Assembly: GCA_003279655.1 (NCBI GenBank)
Contig: QCHI01000016.1
Coordinates: forward strand, 1-34,818
DNA: 34,818 nucleotides
DNA from: Prochlorococcus sp. AG-402-A21
Lineage (GTDB): Bacteria > Cyanobacteriota > Cyanobacteriia > PCC-6307 > Cyanobiaceae
Direction of reading: 5' to 3'
Under the pieces are notes generated by a model. That model was not told the origin of the DNA. It was given only the letters and a program-made list of their open reading frames with translations, and ran no database searches. Below, in pieces: positions 7,229 through 17,543 of the stretch (position 1 is the first letter of the stretch; every line of letters starts with the position of its first letter). The position numbers and the translations under genes were made by a program.

Positions 7229-8332
7229 ATGGGTATCTTAAATGAAAAACCATTGTTAATCCTCGGAGGAGGATTAATGGGTCTTGCAATAGCCCATGAA
7301 CTTGCTCAAAAAGGTAAACGCGTAGAAATTTTAAGTAGAAGCAGAAGTGAAGCAGCAGGATTTGTTGCTGCTGGAATGCTAGCCCCTCACGCTGAGGGAC
7401 TTAAAGGTGAGCTGTTAAATCTTGGTCAAAGTAGTCTTCAAAGACACCCGAGATGGATCGAAAGCATTGAAAAAAATAGCAAAATGTCATGTGGCCTTAA
7501 AACTTGTGGGATTGTTGTCCCATTTGAAAACCTCAAAGACTGTGAATCCTACCCAACATATAAATTTGGTGAAAAGCTAAACAGGAATGAGCTCCTTCAA
7601 GAAGTTCCAGGACTCGCAGAAAAATGGAAATTAGGTTTACTTTTTAGACAGGACGGTCAAATCGATAATCGAAGACTATTAATGAGAGCACTTGAAAAAG
7701 CTTGTGTTGAATTAGGTGTGCACTTTCAAGAAGGAGTTGAAGTGATTGAAATAATGAAAGATTCAAATAAATTGAAAGGAGTCAAAATTAAAGACATTAA
7801 TGGAAATATCAATCATTTAAAAAGCGAAGAGGCAGTTCTCTGCTGCGGAGCTTGGAGTAAAGAAATATTCAAAACACTCCCTATTTTTCCTGTTAAAGGC
7901 CAGATGTTATCCATTCAGGGACCAAAACAGATTCTAAAAAGAATTATTTTTGGACCTGGCATTTACTTAGTTCCAAGAGAGGACGGTCTAATAATCGTAG
8001 GGGCCACTAGTGAGCATGAGGCAGGCTTCCAAAAAGGACTTACTCCAAAAGGACAACGCGAGCTACAAAAAGGAATACAATCACTCATTCCTGAACTTAA
8101 TCAACTACCGCACATGGAGAGATGGTGGGGTTTTCGTCCATGCACACCGGACGAAGGACCCTTACTTGGAATGTCATCAATTAATGGACTCTGGCTTGCT
8201 ACTGGGCATCATCGCAATGGAGTTCTATTGGCGGCGATAACTGCAGAATTAATTGGAAAATCAATTTGCTCGAGCTCTTTAAGTAATGAGGAAAGTAGTT
8301 TTTTGTCCCAATTCAAATGGGACAGATTTTAA
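7229..8332 (+). CDS. thiO: FAD-dependent glycine oxidase, thiazole synthesis
   Basis: ThiO oxidises glycine to dehydroglycine for the thiazole ring of thiamine. The 367 residues are typical for the family. The N-terminal Rossmann motif LILGGGLMGLAIAHEL (GGGLMG at 13-18) binds FAD. FVAAGMLAPHAEG is at about 45-57. The C-terminal half has GATSEHEAGF, WWGFRPCTPDEGPLLG and LATGHHRNGVLLA, which match the D-amino-acid oxidase/ThiO fold. A general D-amino-acid oxidase role cannot be excluded by sequence alone. It is convergent with ndk, with 37 bases between the stops. Confidence 0.9.
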   Translation: MGILNEKPLLILGGGLMGLAIAHELAQKGKRVEILSRSRSEAAGFVAAGMLAPHAEGLKGELLNLGQSSLQRHPRWIESIEKNSKMSCGLKTCGIVVPFENLKDCESYPTYKFGEKLNRNELLQEVPGLAEKWKLGLLFRQDGQIDNRRLLMRALEKACVELGVHFQEGVEVIEIMKDSNKLKGVKIKDINGNINHLKSEEAVLCCGAWSKEIFKTLPIFPVKGQMLSIQGPKQILKRIIFGPGIYLVPREDGLIIVGATSEHEAGFQKGLTPKGQRELQKGIQSLIPELNQLPHMERWWGFRPCTPDEGPLLGMSSINGLWLATGHHRNGVLLAAITAELIGKSICSSSLSNEESSFLSQFKWDRF

Positions 8333-8369
8333 AAACCACTCAAAAAAGATTGTGAAGTTCAACAATAAT

Positions 8370-8825
8370 TTATTCAACTCTCCATGATTGGTCTGATGGA
8401 GTCCAATCAACAAGTTCATTTTTCTGGAACCATAGATCAATTTCAAATACTGCTGTATCAGAACCATCAGAACCATGAATGACATTACGACCAATGTTCA
8501 CAGCTAAATCACCTCTAATAGTTCCAGGTTCAGCCTCAAGAGGCTTTGTTGCTCCAATCAATTTTCTCGCACTTGCAATAACACCTTCACCCTCCCAAAC
8601 CATTGCTACAACAGGTCCACTTGTTATGAAATCAACTAAACCTGAAAAGAAAGGACGATCTTTGTGAACACCGTAGTGTTTTTCGGCAAGTTCTTTGCTT
8701 GGTGTTAGTTGCTTTAGGCCTACTAATTTGAATCCTTTGGTTTCAAAACGACCAAGAATCTCAGCGATTAAACCTCTCTGCACACCATCTGGCTTAATAG
8801 CAACAAAAGTTCTTTCCAAAGTCAT
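8370..8825 (-). CDS. ndk: Nucleoside diphosphate kinase
   Basis: Ndk moves the terminal phosphate of ATP to other nucleoside diphosphates through a phosphohistidine. The 151-residue form starting at 8825 begins [14 protein letters not shown], which is the usual family start. The ATG four codons upstream adds only MNIS and is less likely. The catalytic histidine is H117 in [15 protein letters not shown] at 11-18 and the loop [20 protein letters not shown] are also present. The length agrees with the short bacterial form. The gene faces thiO convergently and speA divergently. Confidence 0.97.
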   Translation of the reverse strand: MTLERTFVAIKPDGVQRGLIAEILGRFETKGFKLVGLKQLTPSKELAEKHYGVHKDRPFFSGLVDFITSGPVVAMVWEGEGVIASARKLIGATKPLEAEPGTIRGDLAVNIGRNVIHGSDGSDTAVFEIDLWFQKNELVDWTPSDQSWRVE

Positions 8826-8967
8826 TGAGATATTCAATAATATGAAGCCATAGTCTTCCTCAAACTACCCTCTTGGCAAGTAAAACATGACACTTAATAA
8901 AACTGTTCTTAGATTTAATTGTATTAATCGTGAATGATCAAAACTTGGCAACTTTGTTATCGCATAA

Positions 8968-10911
8968 ATGGCTGTGAAAAATACTAATCAATCTCTCTCT
9001 TGGACTATCCAAAATAGCTCAGACCTCTATGGGATTGATCGATGGGGAAAGGGTTATTTCACAATCAATGAAAAAGGGAATATTAGTATCTGTCCTAACG
9101 GGTCCAAAAATAAATCTCATGATTTGATGGAACTCTTAGATGAACTCGAAAGTCGAAAACTAAAATTTCCTCTATTAATAAGATTTGACGATATTCTCGA
9201 AGACTGCTTAAAAAACTTACATAAAGCTTTTGAAAAAGCAATTAATTACTATCAATATCAAGGAAAATACCAAGGTGTATTTCCAATTAAATGCAATCAA
9301 CAGCGTCACGTAGTTGAAGAATTAATCAGCTGTGGTTCCAAATGGGATTTTGGCTTAGAAGCTGGAAGCAAACCAGAGTTACTAATTGCTTTATCAATCC
9401 TGGAAAATCCTAAAGCCTTACTCATATGTAATGGTTATAAAGATCAACGTTATATTGAAACAGCAATTTTGGCACGTCAGCTAGGACGTCAACCTATAGT
9501 AGTTATAGAACAAGCAAGTGATATTGATCTCATAATCAAATCTAGCAATTTACTGGGAGCATCTCCACTTATCGGAATACGAGCCAAGCTATCAAGTCAA
9601 AGCAGTGGGAGATGGAGTAGCTCGATTGGTGACAAGTCGAAATTTGGACTTTCAATTCCAGAGATATTGAAAGCAATCAAAAGGTTAAAAGAAGCAAATC
9701 TTCTCAATGAATTAAAGCTTTTACATTTTCATCTAGGAAGTCAAATTAACGATATAGGTGTTTTAAAAGATGCCTTACAAGAAGCAGGACAAATTTATGC
9801 AGAATTAATTAATCTTGGGGCACCTATGGGATACTTAGATGTTGGAGGTGGTTTAGGAATTGATTACGATGGAAGTCAAACTGCCTCAATAGCATCTACA
9901 AACTATTCACTTCAAAATTATGCAAATGATGTAGTAGCAACAATTAAAGAATGTTGTGAATCAAAAAAGATACCACTACCCACTTTAATTACAGAGAGTG
10001 GAAGAGCTATTGCTAGTCACTTTTCAATCTTAATCTTCAATATTTTAGGCAAAAATTCGTTGCCTTCTGACATTCCTAAAGAAGATGAAAAAGAATGTCT
10101 CTCTGTCAGAAATTTACGTGAAACATTAGTCCATCTAAATTCTCTAGAACTTAAGCATGAAGAAGATTTAGCCAAACTACAAGAAGCATGGAATGATTCT
10201 CTTAAATTTAAAGCAGATGCACTAGCAGCTTTTCGACTCGGTTATATAGATTTAGTTGAACGTGCAAAAGCTGAACAATTGACATGGGCCTGTGCAAAAA
10301 CAATAGTTAATCAGTTACCAAAAAATGTACTTCTACCTAAAGAACTAAAGAAATTAAGTGAAAGCTTAGCTGTAACTTATTACGCAAATCTTTCCGTATT
10401 TAGATCGGCTCCAGACACTTGGGCCATTGATCAAGTTTTTCCAATTATGCCAATCCATCGACTGAACAAAGAACCGAACCAACTTGGTCACTTTGCAGAT
10501 TTAACATGCGATTCAGATGGAAAGCTTGACCAATTTATAGATAATGGAAAAATTAAAAATTTGCTACCTCTTCATGAATTTAATCAAGATGAAAAATATC
10601 TAATTGGTCTTTTCTTAGGTGGTGCCTATCAAGAAGTAATGGGAAATCTACATAATTTATTTGGGAGTACTAATGCAGTTCATATAAGATTTACAGAAAA
10701 AGGAAAATACAAAGTTGAGCATGTCATTCGTGGGAATACAAAATCAAATGTTCTTGAATATTTGGAACATGATCCAGAAATATTATTAGAGCGATTACGA
10801 AAATCAAGCGAATCAGCTATTCAAGGCGGACATCTAAAAATCCAGGATGCACAAAAACTAATAGAGCATGTAGAAGCAAGCCTCCGTCAAAGTACTTACC
10901 TACAGAGCTAA
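8968..10911 (+). CDS. speA: Biosynthetic arginine decarboxylase
   Basis: SpeA decarboxylates arginine to agmatine, the first step of polyamine synthesis in plants and cyanobacteria, using pyridoxal phosphate. The 647 residues match the family. The PLP lysine is K108 in VFPIKCNQQ. LLHFHLGSQINDI and DVGGGLGIDYDGS are the barrel phosphate-binding region, and TESGRAIASHFS is another conserved block. The C-terminal domain contains FRSAPDTWAIDQVFPIMPIHRL, and LTCDSDGKLD carries the catalytic-site cysteine. The stop codon is one base from that of the convergent alaS. Confidence 0.96.
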   Translation: MAVKNTNQSLSWTIQNSSDLYGIDRWGKGYFTINEKGNISICPNGSKNKSHDLMELLDELESRKLKFPLLIRFDDILEDCLKNLHKAFEKAINYYQYQGKYQGVFPIKCNQQRHVVEELISCGSKWDFGLEAGSKPELLIALSILENPKALLICNGYKDQRYIETAILARQLGRQPIVVIEQASDIDLIIKSSNLLGASPLIGIRAKLSSQSSGRWSSSIGDKSKFGLSIPEILKAIKRLKEANLLNELKLLHFHLGSQINDIGVLKDALQEAGQIYAELINLGAPMGYLDVGGGLGIDYDGSQTASIASTNYSLQNYANDVVATIKECCESKKIPLPTLITESGRAIASHFSILIFNILGKNSLPSDIPKEDEKECLSVRNLRETLVHLNSLELKHEEDLAKLQEAWNDSLKFKADALAAFRLGYIDLVERAKAEQLTWACAKTIVNQLPKNVLLPKELKKLSESLAVTYYANLSVFRSAPDTWAIDQVFPIMPIHRLNKEPNQLGHFADLTCDSDGKLDQFIDNGKIKNLLPLHEFNQDEKYLIGLFLGGAYQEVMGNLHNLFGSTNAVHIRFTEKGKYKVEHVIRGNTKSNVLEYLEHDPEILLERLRKSSESAIQGGHLKIQDAQKLIEHVEASLRQSTYLQS

Positions 10912-10912
10912 A

Positions 10913-13573
10913 TCAAGACAATTGTTGAGTCAAATCCTCATTAGCTTTTTCTAAAGCTAGATCCAAGGATTGAGGTTGACTACCACCAGCTTGAGCGAGA
11001 TTTGGACGACCACCGCCACCGCCACCGCACATTTTTGCAACCCCACTTATAAATTTGCCTGCATGAAAACCATCTAAGACTAAATCAGGAGAAAATGCAG
11101 CAACAAAAACTAATTTATTATCGATCTCCTGATTTGGAATGCCTCCAAAAACAACAGCAGAATACTTGCCTAAATGATCTATCAAACTTGAAGCCGCAGA
11201 TTGCAATCCAGATCCGTCAACTCCATCTAAACGTCTGATTAATAATTTACTTTTACCAACAGATTTTGCAGAACTCGCCAAACCCAATGCTTTCGCTAAT
11301 GCGAGTTCATTCTTTACTTTGATAAGTTCTTTGGTTTTATCTTTCAATTCCAGTTGAAGAGATGAAACTCTCTCAACAATTTCATATGATTGAACCTTGA
11401 ATGATTTACTTAACTCCTTAACTACCAAATCACGTTCATTAAAATAATCTAAAACTGATGGACCAGCGATGGCCTCTATGCGTCTGATACCTGAAGCAAT
11501 ACCTGTCTCATTAATAATCTTAAACGTACCTAGTTGTGACGTGCGAGTTACATGGGTTCCTCCACATAACTCCATAGAAACACCTGGAACATCCACAACA
11601 CGTACCACATCACCATATTTCTCACCAAACATTGCCAAAGCACCAGCAGCCATAGCCTCCTTAATTGGCATTGTTTTAATTTGAATTGGATGATCTTCGT
11701 TAATCCATTGATTTATTCGTACTTCCATATCTTCAAGTTCTTTTAATGTCAAAGGTTTTGGAGCATTAAAATCAAATCTCAATCGATCATTTGAAACTAA
11801 CGAGCCTCTTTGACTTACACTTGAGTCAATCGATAACTTTAAAGCTGATTGCAATAGATGTGTAGCAGTGTGATTTGATGTAGTTCGTTGACGAAAAGAT
11901 GGAGTCACATTCATCTGAACAGATGAGTTAACTTTTAGAACACCAGTATTAACAATTCCAGAATGAATAAAAATATTCTTCTTTTTTATAACATTTTCTA
12001 TAGACACCTCTAGTTCTTGAGACGTTATTAAGCCTTTATCTCCAATTTGGCCACCCGACTCAGCATAAAAAGGCGTTCTATTAACAACAATCTTCACTAA
12101 ATCACCCTCAATAGCTTGTTTCACTAATTCATTATCTTTAAAAATGCCTATCACAGTTGAAGTGGTTTCTAATTTTTCATAACCCTCAAATCTTGTTTCA
12201 TCAAATAAAGTAATTTCTCTTTCAATTGAACCTGTTTCAGTTAAATCAATACTGACAGAAGCATCTTTTGCACGTTTACGTTGCTTTGCCATCTCGTTCT
12301 CAAAACCATTAATATCAACAGAAATACCTTTTTCATTCGCGATCTCTTCTGTTAATTCCAAAGGGAAACCATAAGTATCATAAAGTTCAAATGCCTGAGC
12401 ACCAGAGATAAGATTACATTCATGAGCTGTTATCTCTGCTAAAAGTTTTTCTCCCCGTTCAAGAGTTTCAAGGAATCGAGATTCTTCTATTTTTAACTCA
12501 TTAAGAATAATTTTCTTTTTCTCCAGTAATTGAGGATAAGCATTTTTCATCAGCTCAATAGCAACTTCAGCTAGCTGAGGTAAAAACGACTGATTAATTC
12601 CTACTAGTCGACCATGTCTAATCATACGCCGTATAAGACGACGAAGAATATAGCCTCGCCCTAGATTACTAGCAGTTACACCATCACAAATTAAATGAGT
12701 GACAGCTCTGCAATGATCTCCAATAATTTTTAATGATGTTTGATTTTTTTTATTTGTAGTTTCATAATTGATTTGAGCGAATAAAGCCGCTGACTCAATG
12801 AGAGGGAAAATAAGGTCCGTTTCGTAGTTATTAGATTTTTTTTGCAAAATTTGAGCCATTCTTTCTAAGCCCATTCCTGTATCAATATGACAATTCGCCA
12901 ATGGTTCAAGAGTGCCCTTTAAGTCTCGGTTGTATTGCATAAAAACCAAATTATAAAATTCTATAAATCGACTATCGTCTTCAAGATCTATACCATCACT
13001 TCCTAATTCGGGTTTAAAATCAAAATACAGTTCCGAACATGGACCACAAGGTCCTGTAGCTCCAGATGACCAAAAATTATCCGAAGCACCCATCCTGATG
13101 ATTCTATTTTCATCAACCCCTTCAATTTCTTTCCATATTTGCTCTGCTTCTAAGTCTTCTTCAAAAACACTAATGACTATATTCTTTGGATTTAGTCGAA
13201 AAACATCAGTAGTTAATTCCCACGCCCATTGAATTGCCTCTTTTTTAAAGTAATCACCAAAAGAAAAATTACCCAGCATCTCAAAAAAAGTATGATGTCT
13301 AGCTGTTCTCCCTACATTTTCAATATCATTTGTTCTAATACATTTTTGACTGGATGTTGCTCTAGGAGTAGGAGATTCTTTCAATCCTAAAAATATAGGC
13401 TTAAAAGGCAACATCCCTGCAATTGTCAATAAAACAGTTGGATCATCTGGAATTAAAGAAGAACTTGCAAGTTTCTTATGATTATGTTTAGTAAAAAAGT
13501 TTATAAATGCTTCTCTTATTTCATCTCCTGAAAGAGATGGCGGATTAATTAAGGTGGAAGAATTTTCTTTCAT
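10913..13573 (-). CDS. alaS: Alanyl-tRNA synthetase
   Basis: AlaS charges tRNA(Ala) and edits mischarged serine and glycine. The protein is 886 residues, the standard length. The class II catalytic core is N-terminal (FFTKHNHKKLASSSLIPDDP, RTARHHTFFEMLGNFSFGDYF, GPCGPCSELYFD). The editing domain holds HTATHLL near residue 567 and CGGTHV near 670, the zinc and editing ligands. The C-Ala domain carries the glycine run CGGGGGGRPNLAQAGG close to the C-terminus. HTATH replaces the more usual HSATH, a mild substitution. Confidence 0.98.
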   Translation of the reverse strand: MKENSSTLINPPSLSGDEIREAFINFFTKHNHKKLASSSLIPDDPTVLLTIAGMLPFKPIFLGLKESPTPRATSSQKCIRTNDIENVGRTARHHTFFEMLGNFSFGDYFKKEAIQWAWELTTDVFRLNPKNIVISVFEEDLEAEQIWKEIEGVDENRIIRMGASDNFWSSGATGPCGPCSELYFDFKPELGSDGIDLEDDSRFIEFYNLVFMQYNRDLKGTLEPLANCHIDTGMGLERMAQILQKKSNNYETDLIFPLIESAALFAQINYETTNKKNQTSLKIIGDHCRAVTHLICDGVTASNLGRGYILRRLIRRMIRHGRLVGINQSFLPQLAEVAIELMKNAYPQLLEKKKIILNELKIEESRFLETLERGEKLLAEITAHECNLISGAQAFELYDTYGFPLELTEEIANEKGISVDINGFENEMAKQRKRAKDASVSIDLTETGSIEREITLFDETRFEGYEKLETTSTVIGIFKDNELVKQAIEGDLVKIVVNRTPFYAESGGQIGDKGLITSQELEVSIENVIKKKNIFIHSGIVNTGVLKVNSSVQMNVTPSFRQRTTSNHTATHLLQSALKLSIDSSVSQRGSLVSNDRLRFDFNAPKPLTLKELEDMEVRINQWINEDHPIQIKTMPIKEAMAAGALAMFGEKYGDVVRVVDVPGVSMELCGGTHVTRTSQLGTFKIINETGIASGIRRIEAIAGPSVLDYFNERDLVVKELSKSFKVQSYEIVERVSSLQLELKDKTKELIKVKNELALAKALGLASSAKSVGKSKLLIRRLDGVDGSGLQSAASSLIDHLGKYSAVVFGGIPNQEIDNKLVFVAAFSPDLVLDGFHAGKFISGVAKMCGGGGGGRPNLAQAGGSQPQSLDLALEKANEDLTQQLS

Positions 13574-13656
13574 ACCTAAAAATTATCTCTAAAAAGGTTT
13601 TTGAAAACAATCACAAAAACTTCAAATTTGCTCAACTCACTCTAAACAATAACAAA

Positions 13657-13812
13657 ATGGAAACCCGTGAGACTTCGAAAGATAAAATATTAAAAAAAAT
13701 CATTGGAGAATCTTGGTTATTGCAAACAAATACTATTTACGGGAAGCAGTATCACACTTACAAACCTCAATATCCTATTATAGTAAAAAATGAACTAGGT
13801 ATTTCCACTTAG
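13657..13812 (+). CDS. Small hypothetical protein, 51 aa, upstream of the flavodiiron genes
   Basis: A 51-codon ORF begins METRETSKDKILKKIIGESW and ends with a TAG, 53 bases before flv3 and on the same strand. It is basic, with no signal peptide or membrane segment; the second half is rich in tyrosine (IYGKQYHTYKPQYP). No Shine-Dalgarno is obvious, which is common here. The ordered amphipathic N-terminus favours coding, but there is no family I recognise. It could share a promoter with the flavodiiron pair. Confidence 0.45.
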   Translation: METRETSKDKILKKIIGESWLLQTNTIYGKQYHTYKPQYPIIVKNELGIST

Positions 13813-13865
13813 CGACCTGAGTTATTGCAACCTTCAGGCTTCTTATAATTAATGGCTTTAGGAAC

Positions 13866-15641
13866 ATGATTTTTACTGAATCAACAGCTTTAGAAAATCA
13901 GAAAAACGATACTCCTAGGCTTTCATTGCAATATGAAAAAATTGCTGAAGATACACACACTTTAAGATCGTTAGATTGGGATCGGAGCAGGTTTGATATT
14001 GAATTTGGCCTTCGAAATGGAACTACGTACAATAGTTTTTTAATACGAGGCAAAAAAACTGCACTTATAGACACAAGTCATTTAAAGTTTAAAGATATTT
14101 GGTTTGAAAAACTAAGACAAGAAATCAATCCAACAGAAATTGATTATTTAATAGTCAGTCACACAGAGCCAGATCATTCAGGCCTCATTAAATACTTAAT
14201 TGAATTAAACCCAAATATCGAAATCGTCGCATCTAAAGTAGCTATAAAATTCCTAGAAGACCAAATACATCAACCTTTTCGGTCAAGAGCAGTCAAAAGT
14301 GGTGAGGATCTAAATTTAGAAATTAATACCATCAGCGGAATCGAGCATAAAATTGAATTTATTAGTGCGCCAAATCTACACTGGCCAGATACCATTTTTT
14401 CTTTTGATCACGGTACACAAGTTTTATATACTTGTGACGCGTTTGGTTTGCATTACTGTTCAGAAAAATTGTACGACGAAAATCCACTTCTATTAAATGA
14501 AGATTTTCGATTTTACTATGACTGCCTCATGGGTCCTAATGCCCGCAGCGTAGTTCAAGCATTAAAAAAAATTGATGCATTGCCAACTATCAAAACTATT
14601 GGTGTTGGACATGGACCAATCCTTAATTTTAATGCGCAGTTATGGCTAAATAATTACAGAGAATGGAGTAAGCAAAGAAGTACAGAAGAAAATTACGCTG
14701 TGGTTTGCTATCTAAGCCAATATGGTTTTTGTGATCGGCTAAGTCAAGCAATTGCTCATGGCATAGGCAAGGCAAATGCTCAAGTCCAATTAGTTGATCT
14801 TATTGCTTCAGACACTCAGGAGTTAAGCGCTCTGATTAGTGACGCAAGTGCAGTCGTTGTTCCAACATGGCCTATCAAATCTGATTCAGAATTACAAAGC
14901 AACATTGGAACCCTACTTGCATCCTTAAAACAAAAGCAGTGGGTAGCTACTTATGACTCCTATGGCGGAAATGAGGAGCCTATTGACTTTATTACTAACC
15001 AATTAAGAAAGCTTGGACAAAAAGAAGCTTTTAAACCACTTCGAGTTCGTGACGAACCAAACAAAAGTGTTTACCAACAATTTGAAGAAGCTGGTACAGA
15101 TTTAGGTCAGATTCTTACTAGAAAGAAAAATTTAGCTGCTACTAAAAGCCTCGATGGCGACTTAAATAAAGCGCTTGGTTGCTTAAGCGGTGGACTCTAC
15201 GTTGTTACAGCAAAAGATAGTGAAGACAAGGACAGTCGAGACGGAGCTATGGTTGCAAGTTGGGTTAGTCAAGCAAGTTTTGAACCCCCTGGAATAACCG
15301 TAGCAGTAGCCAAAGATAGAGCCATTGAATCACTATTACAAGTCAATGATCGTTTTGTTCTGAATATCCTTCAAGAAAATAACTATTTGCACCTCTTCAG
15401 ACACTTTTTAAAACGTTTTCCACCAGGTGCTAATCGATTTGAAGGAGTTGAATTAATGAATGATCTTGCAGCTGGAGGACCAGTGCTATCTGATGCGCTA
15501 GCATTCCTTTCATGTAAAGTTATTCAAAGAATGGAGACAACAGATCATTGGATCATTTATTCATTAGTTGAAAAAGGTAATTTATCTAATACTCAAAGTA
15601 AAACAGCAGTTCATCACAGAAGAGTTGGCAGTAATTATTAA
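13866..15641 (+). CDS. flv3: Flavodiiron protein, Flv3 type (catalytic ligand set intact)
   Basis: This is one half of the cyanobacterial oxygen-reducing flavodiiron pair, which sends electrons from photosystem I to O2, forming water, as a safety valve. The 591 residues hold three domains: a metallo-beta-lactamase-like diiron domain (about 30-260), a flavodoxin domain (about 275-420) and the C-terminal flavin-reductase domain (about 430-591, with MVASWVSQASFEPPGITVAV). The diiron ligands appear complete: H99, E101, D103 and H104 in HTEPDHSG, H172 in LHWPD, D191 and H249 in GHGP. A full set marks the Flv3/Flv4-like partner. It runs into flv1 with 2 bases between stop and start. Confidence 0.93.
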   Translation: MIFTESTALENQKNDTPRLSLQYEKIAEDTHTLRSLDWDRSRFDIEFGLRNGTTYNSFLIRGKKTALIDTSHLKFKDIWFEKLRQEINPTEIDYLIVSHTEPDHSGLIKYLIELNPNIEIVASKVAIKFLEDQIHQPFRSRAVKSGEDLNLEINTISGIEHKIEFISAPNLHWPDTIFSFDHGTQVLYTCDAFGLHYCSEKLYDENPLLLNEDFRFYYDCLMGPNARSVVQALKKIDALPTIKTIGVGHGPILNFNAQLWLNNYREWSKQRSTEENYAVVCYLSQYGFCDRLSQAIAHGIGKANAQVQLVDLIASDTQELSALISDASAVVVPTWPIKSDSELQSNIGTLLASLKQKQWVATYDSYGGNEEPIDFITNQLRKLGQKEAFKPLRVRDEPNKSVYQQFEEAGTDLGQILTRKKNLAATKSLDGDLNKALGCLSGGLYVVTAKDSEDKDSRDGAMVASWVSQASFEPPGITVAVAKDRAIESLLQVNDRFVLNILQENNYLHLFRHFLKRFPPGANRFEGVELMNDLAAGGPVLSDALAFLSCKVIQRMETTDHWIIYSLVEKGNLSNTQSKTAVHHRRVGSNY

Positions 15642-15643
15642 AA

Positions 15644-17494
15644 ATGACAGTAGAAAATATTTCTTCACCAAATTTAAATACTTTCATAAAAAAAACCATT
15701 CAGATTCCCATTGAGGAGAACTTCATTTGCTTAAGAAGCCTTAACCCAAAAAGAACAAGATTTGAAGTTGAATATTCTCTTGAAAAAGGTAGTTGTACTA
15801 ATTCTTTTTTATTTAAGTCTTCTGAAGATGAACATTCTAAATCATATGATTATATTTTAATTCACCCTCCTGGTTTAACATTTGAACAAGAATTTTTAGA
15901 AGAGTTAGAGACATTAATTAGCAAAGATTCAGCTGTAATAAAATTAGTCATGGGTCATATCAATCCCAATAAAGTAGGTTTTGTGAAAAGAATGCAAGTG
16001 AAATATAAAAATTTAACGGTTATTTGTTCTAATCCAGGTGCAAAATTATTCAAGGAGATTTGGAATTTAAGAAAACCCTCCAAAAATTCAAATCCTAAAG
16101 AAGCATTAGAGACAGTGGCAGCTCTTCCAAATATACAAATCATTAAACAATTAGAAACTCTGCCACTCGATAGTAATTTTGAGATTACATTCATTCCCGC
16201 GCCAACAGCTCGTTGGCCTGGTGGACTAATTGTTTTTGAAAAACAAACTGGTTTATTGATGAGTGACAAATTGTTGGGTGCGCATGTTTATGAAGAAAAA
16301 TGGGCTGAATTAAACAGTATTAGCATTGAAGAAGAAAGGAGACATTACTTCGATTGTCTAATGGCACCAATGTCTACTCAAGTCATTAGTATTATCGAGA
16401 AATTTGAAGACTTTGAGATTGATACGATAGTGCCTGGACATGGACCTGCAATCAGCGGTAGTTGGAGAAGTTTATTAAACAACTACCAAAGCTGGGGAGA
16501 AAGCCAAAAATACAGCAACTTAAGAGTTTCTCTATTATTTGCCAGTGCATATGGAAATACTGCAGCTATTGCTGATGCCATTGCTAGAGGTATTAGTAAA
16601 ACAGGGGTCAAAGTTAAAATTATTAATTGTGAATTCACCGCATCAGATAACTTAATCAATGAAATTCGTAAAGCAGATGGGTATTTAATTGGATCACCAA
16701 CATTAGGAGGACATGCACCTACTCCGATTGTTTCAGCACTTGGCACCCTTTTGGCTGAGGGAGATAGAGGCAAGCCGGCTGGAGTATTTGGAAGTTATGG
16801 ATGGAGTGGAGAAGCTCTTGATTTACTTGAAAAAAAATTAAAAGATGGAGGCTTTAAATTTGGATTCGAACCTATAAAAATCAAATTCAGTCCTGATCCT
16901 TTAATGATTAAAAAGCTTGAAGAAACAGGTATCCAGTTTGGTAAGCAATTGATTAATACGAAATTACGTCAACAAAGAAAAGCTAATGTTGGTTTAAATA
17001 CAAGTAAAAGTGATCCAACAATTAATGCACTGGGAAGAGTCGTAGGATCACTATGTATATTGACTGCTCAGAAAGGAAATGAAGATAATCTAATTAGTGG
17101 AGCAATGGTTGCAAGCTGGGTGAGTCAAGCAAGCTTTTCTCCTCCTGGTATTACGATTGCAGTGGCTAAAGAAAGAGCTGTAGAAAACTTACTCCATACA
17201 GGCGATAACTTTGCTTTAAACATTTTAGAGCAAAACAATTACCAACGCTTCCTTAAACAATTTCTTCAATCATTCAAACCGGGAGATAATAGATTTAACA
17301 ATCTTGAGATCAAATCAAGTCCAAATAATCAGCCATTATTAAACGAAGCTTTAGCTTGGCTGGAGGGTACAGTTAGTCAACGAATGGAGTGTGGGGATCA
17401 TTGGCTGATATATGCTGAGATTAAACATGGAAAAGTCATGAAAAAAGATGGAGTCACAGCAGTTCATCATCGAAAAACCGGAGCGAACTACTAG
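15644..17494 (+). CDS. flv1: Flavodiiron protein, Flv1 type (diiron ligands replaced)
   Basis: The partner of the preceding gene has the same three-domain layout over 616 residues. Its diiron site is not canonical: the HxExDH motif reads HINPNK (H105, N107, N109, K110), and the later histidine is R190 in ARWPG. D208 and H266 are kept. This is the known pattern for Flv1-type subunits, which act as a heteromer with Flv3. The flavodoxin-like part (SLLFASAYGNTAAIADAI) and reductase domain (MVASWVSQASFSPPGITIAVAKERAVENLL) appear intact. The gene is translationally close-coupled to flv3. Whether it can bind iron is unknown. Confidence 0.92.
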   Translation: MTVENISSPNLNTFIKKTIQIPIEENFICLRSLNPKRTRFEVEYSLEKGSCTNSFLFKSSEDEHSKSYDYILIHPPGLTFEQEFLEELETLISKDSAVIKLVMGHINPNKVGFVKRMQVKYKNLTVICSNPGAKLFKEIWNLRKPSKNSNPKEALETVAALPNIQIIKQLETLPLDSNFEITFIPAPTARWPGGLIVFEKQTGLLMSDKLLGAHVYEEKWAELNSISIEEERRHYFDCLMAPMSTQVISIIEKFEDFEIDTIVPGHGPAISGSWRSLLNNYQSWGESQKYSNLRVSLLFASAYGNTAAIADAIARGISKTGVKVKIINCEFTASDNLINEIRKADGYLIGSPTLGGHAPTPIVSALGTLLAEGDRGKPAGVFGSYGWSGEALDLLEKKLKDGGFKFGFEPIKIKFSPDPLMIKKLEETGIQFGKQLINTKLRQQRKANVGLNTSKSDPTINALGRVVGSLCILTAQKGNEDNLISGAMVASWVSQASFSPPGITIAVAKERAVENLLHTGDNFALNILEQNNYQRFLKQFLQSFKPGDNRFNNLEIKSSPNNQPLLNEALAWLEGTVSQRMECGDHWLIYAEIKHGKVMKKDGVTAVHHRKTGANY

Positions 17495-17543
17495 ATCCAT
17501 TACAAAAACGACTTGATCCATTTATACTCCCTCTTGATTCACA

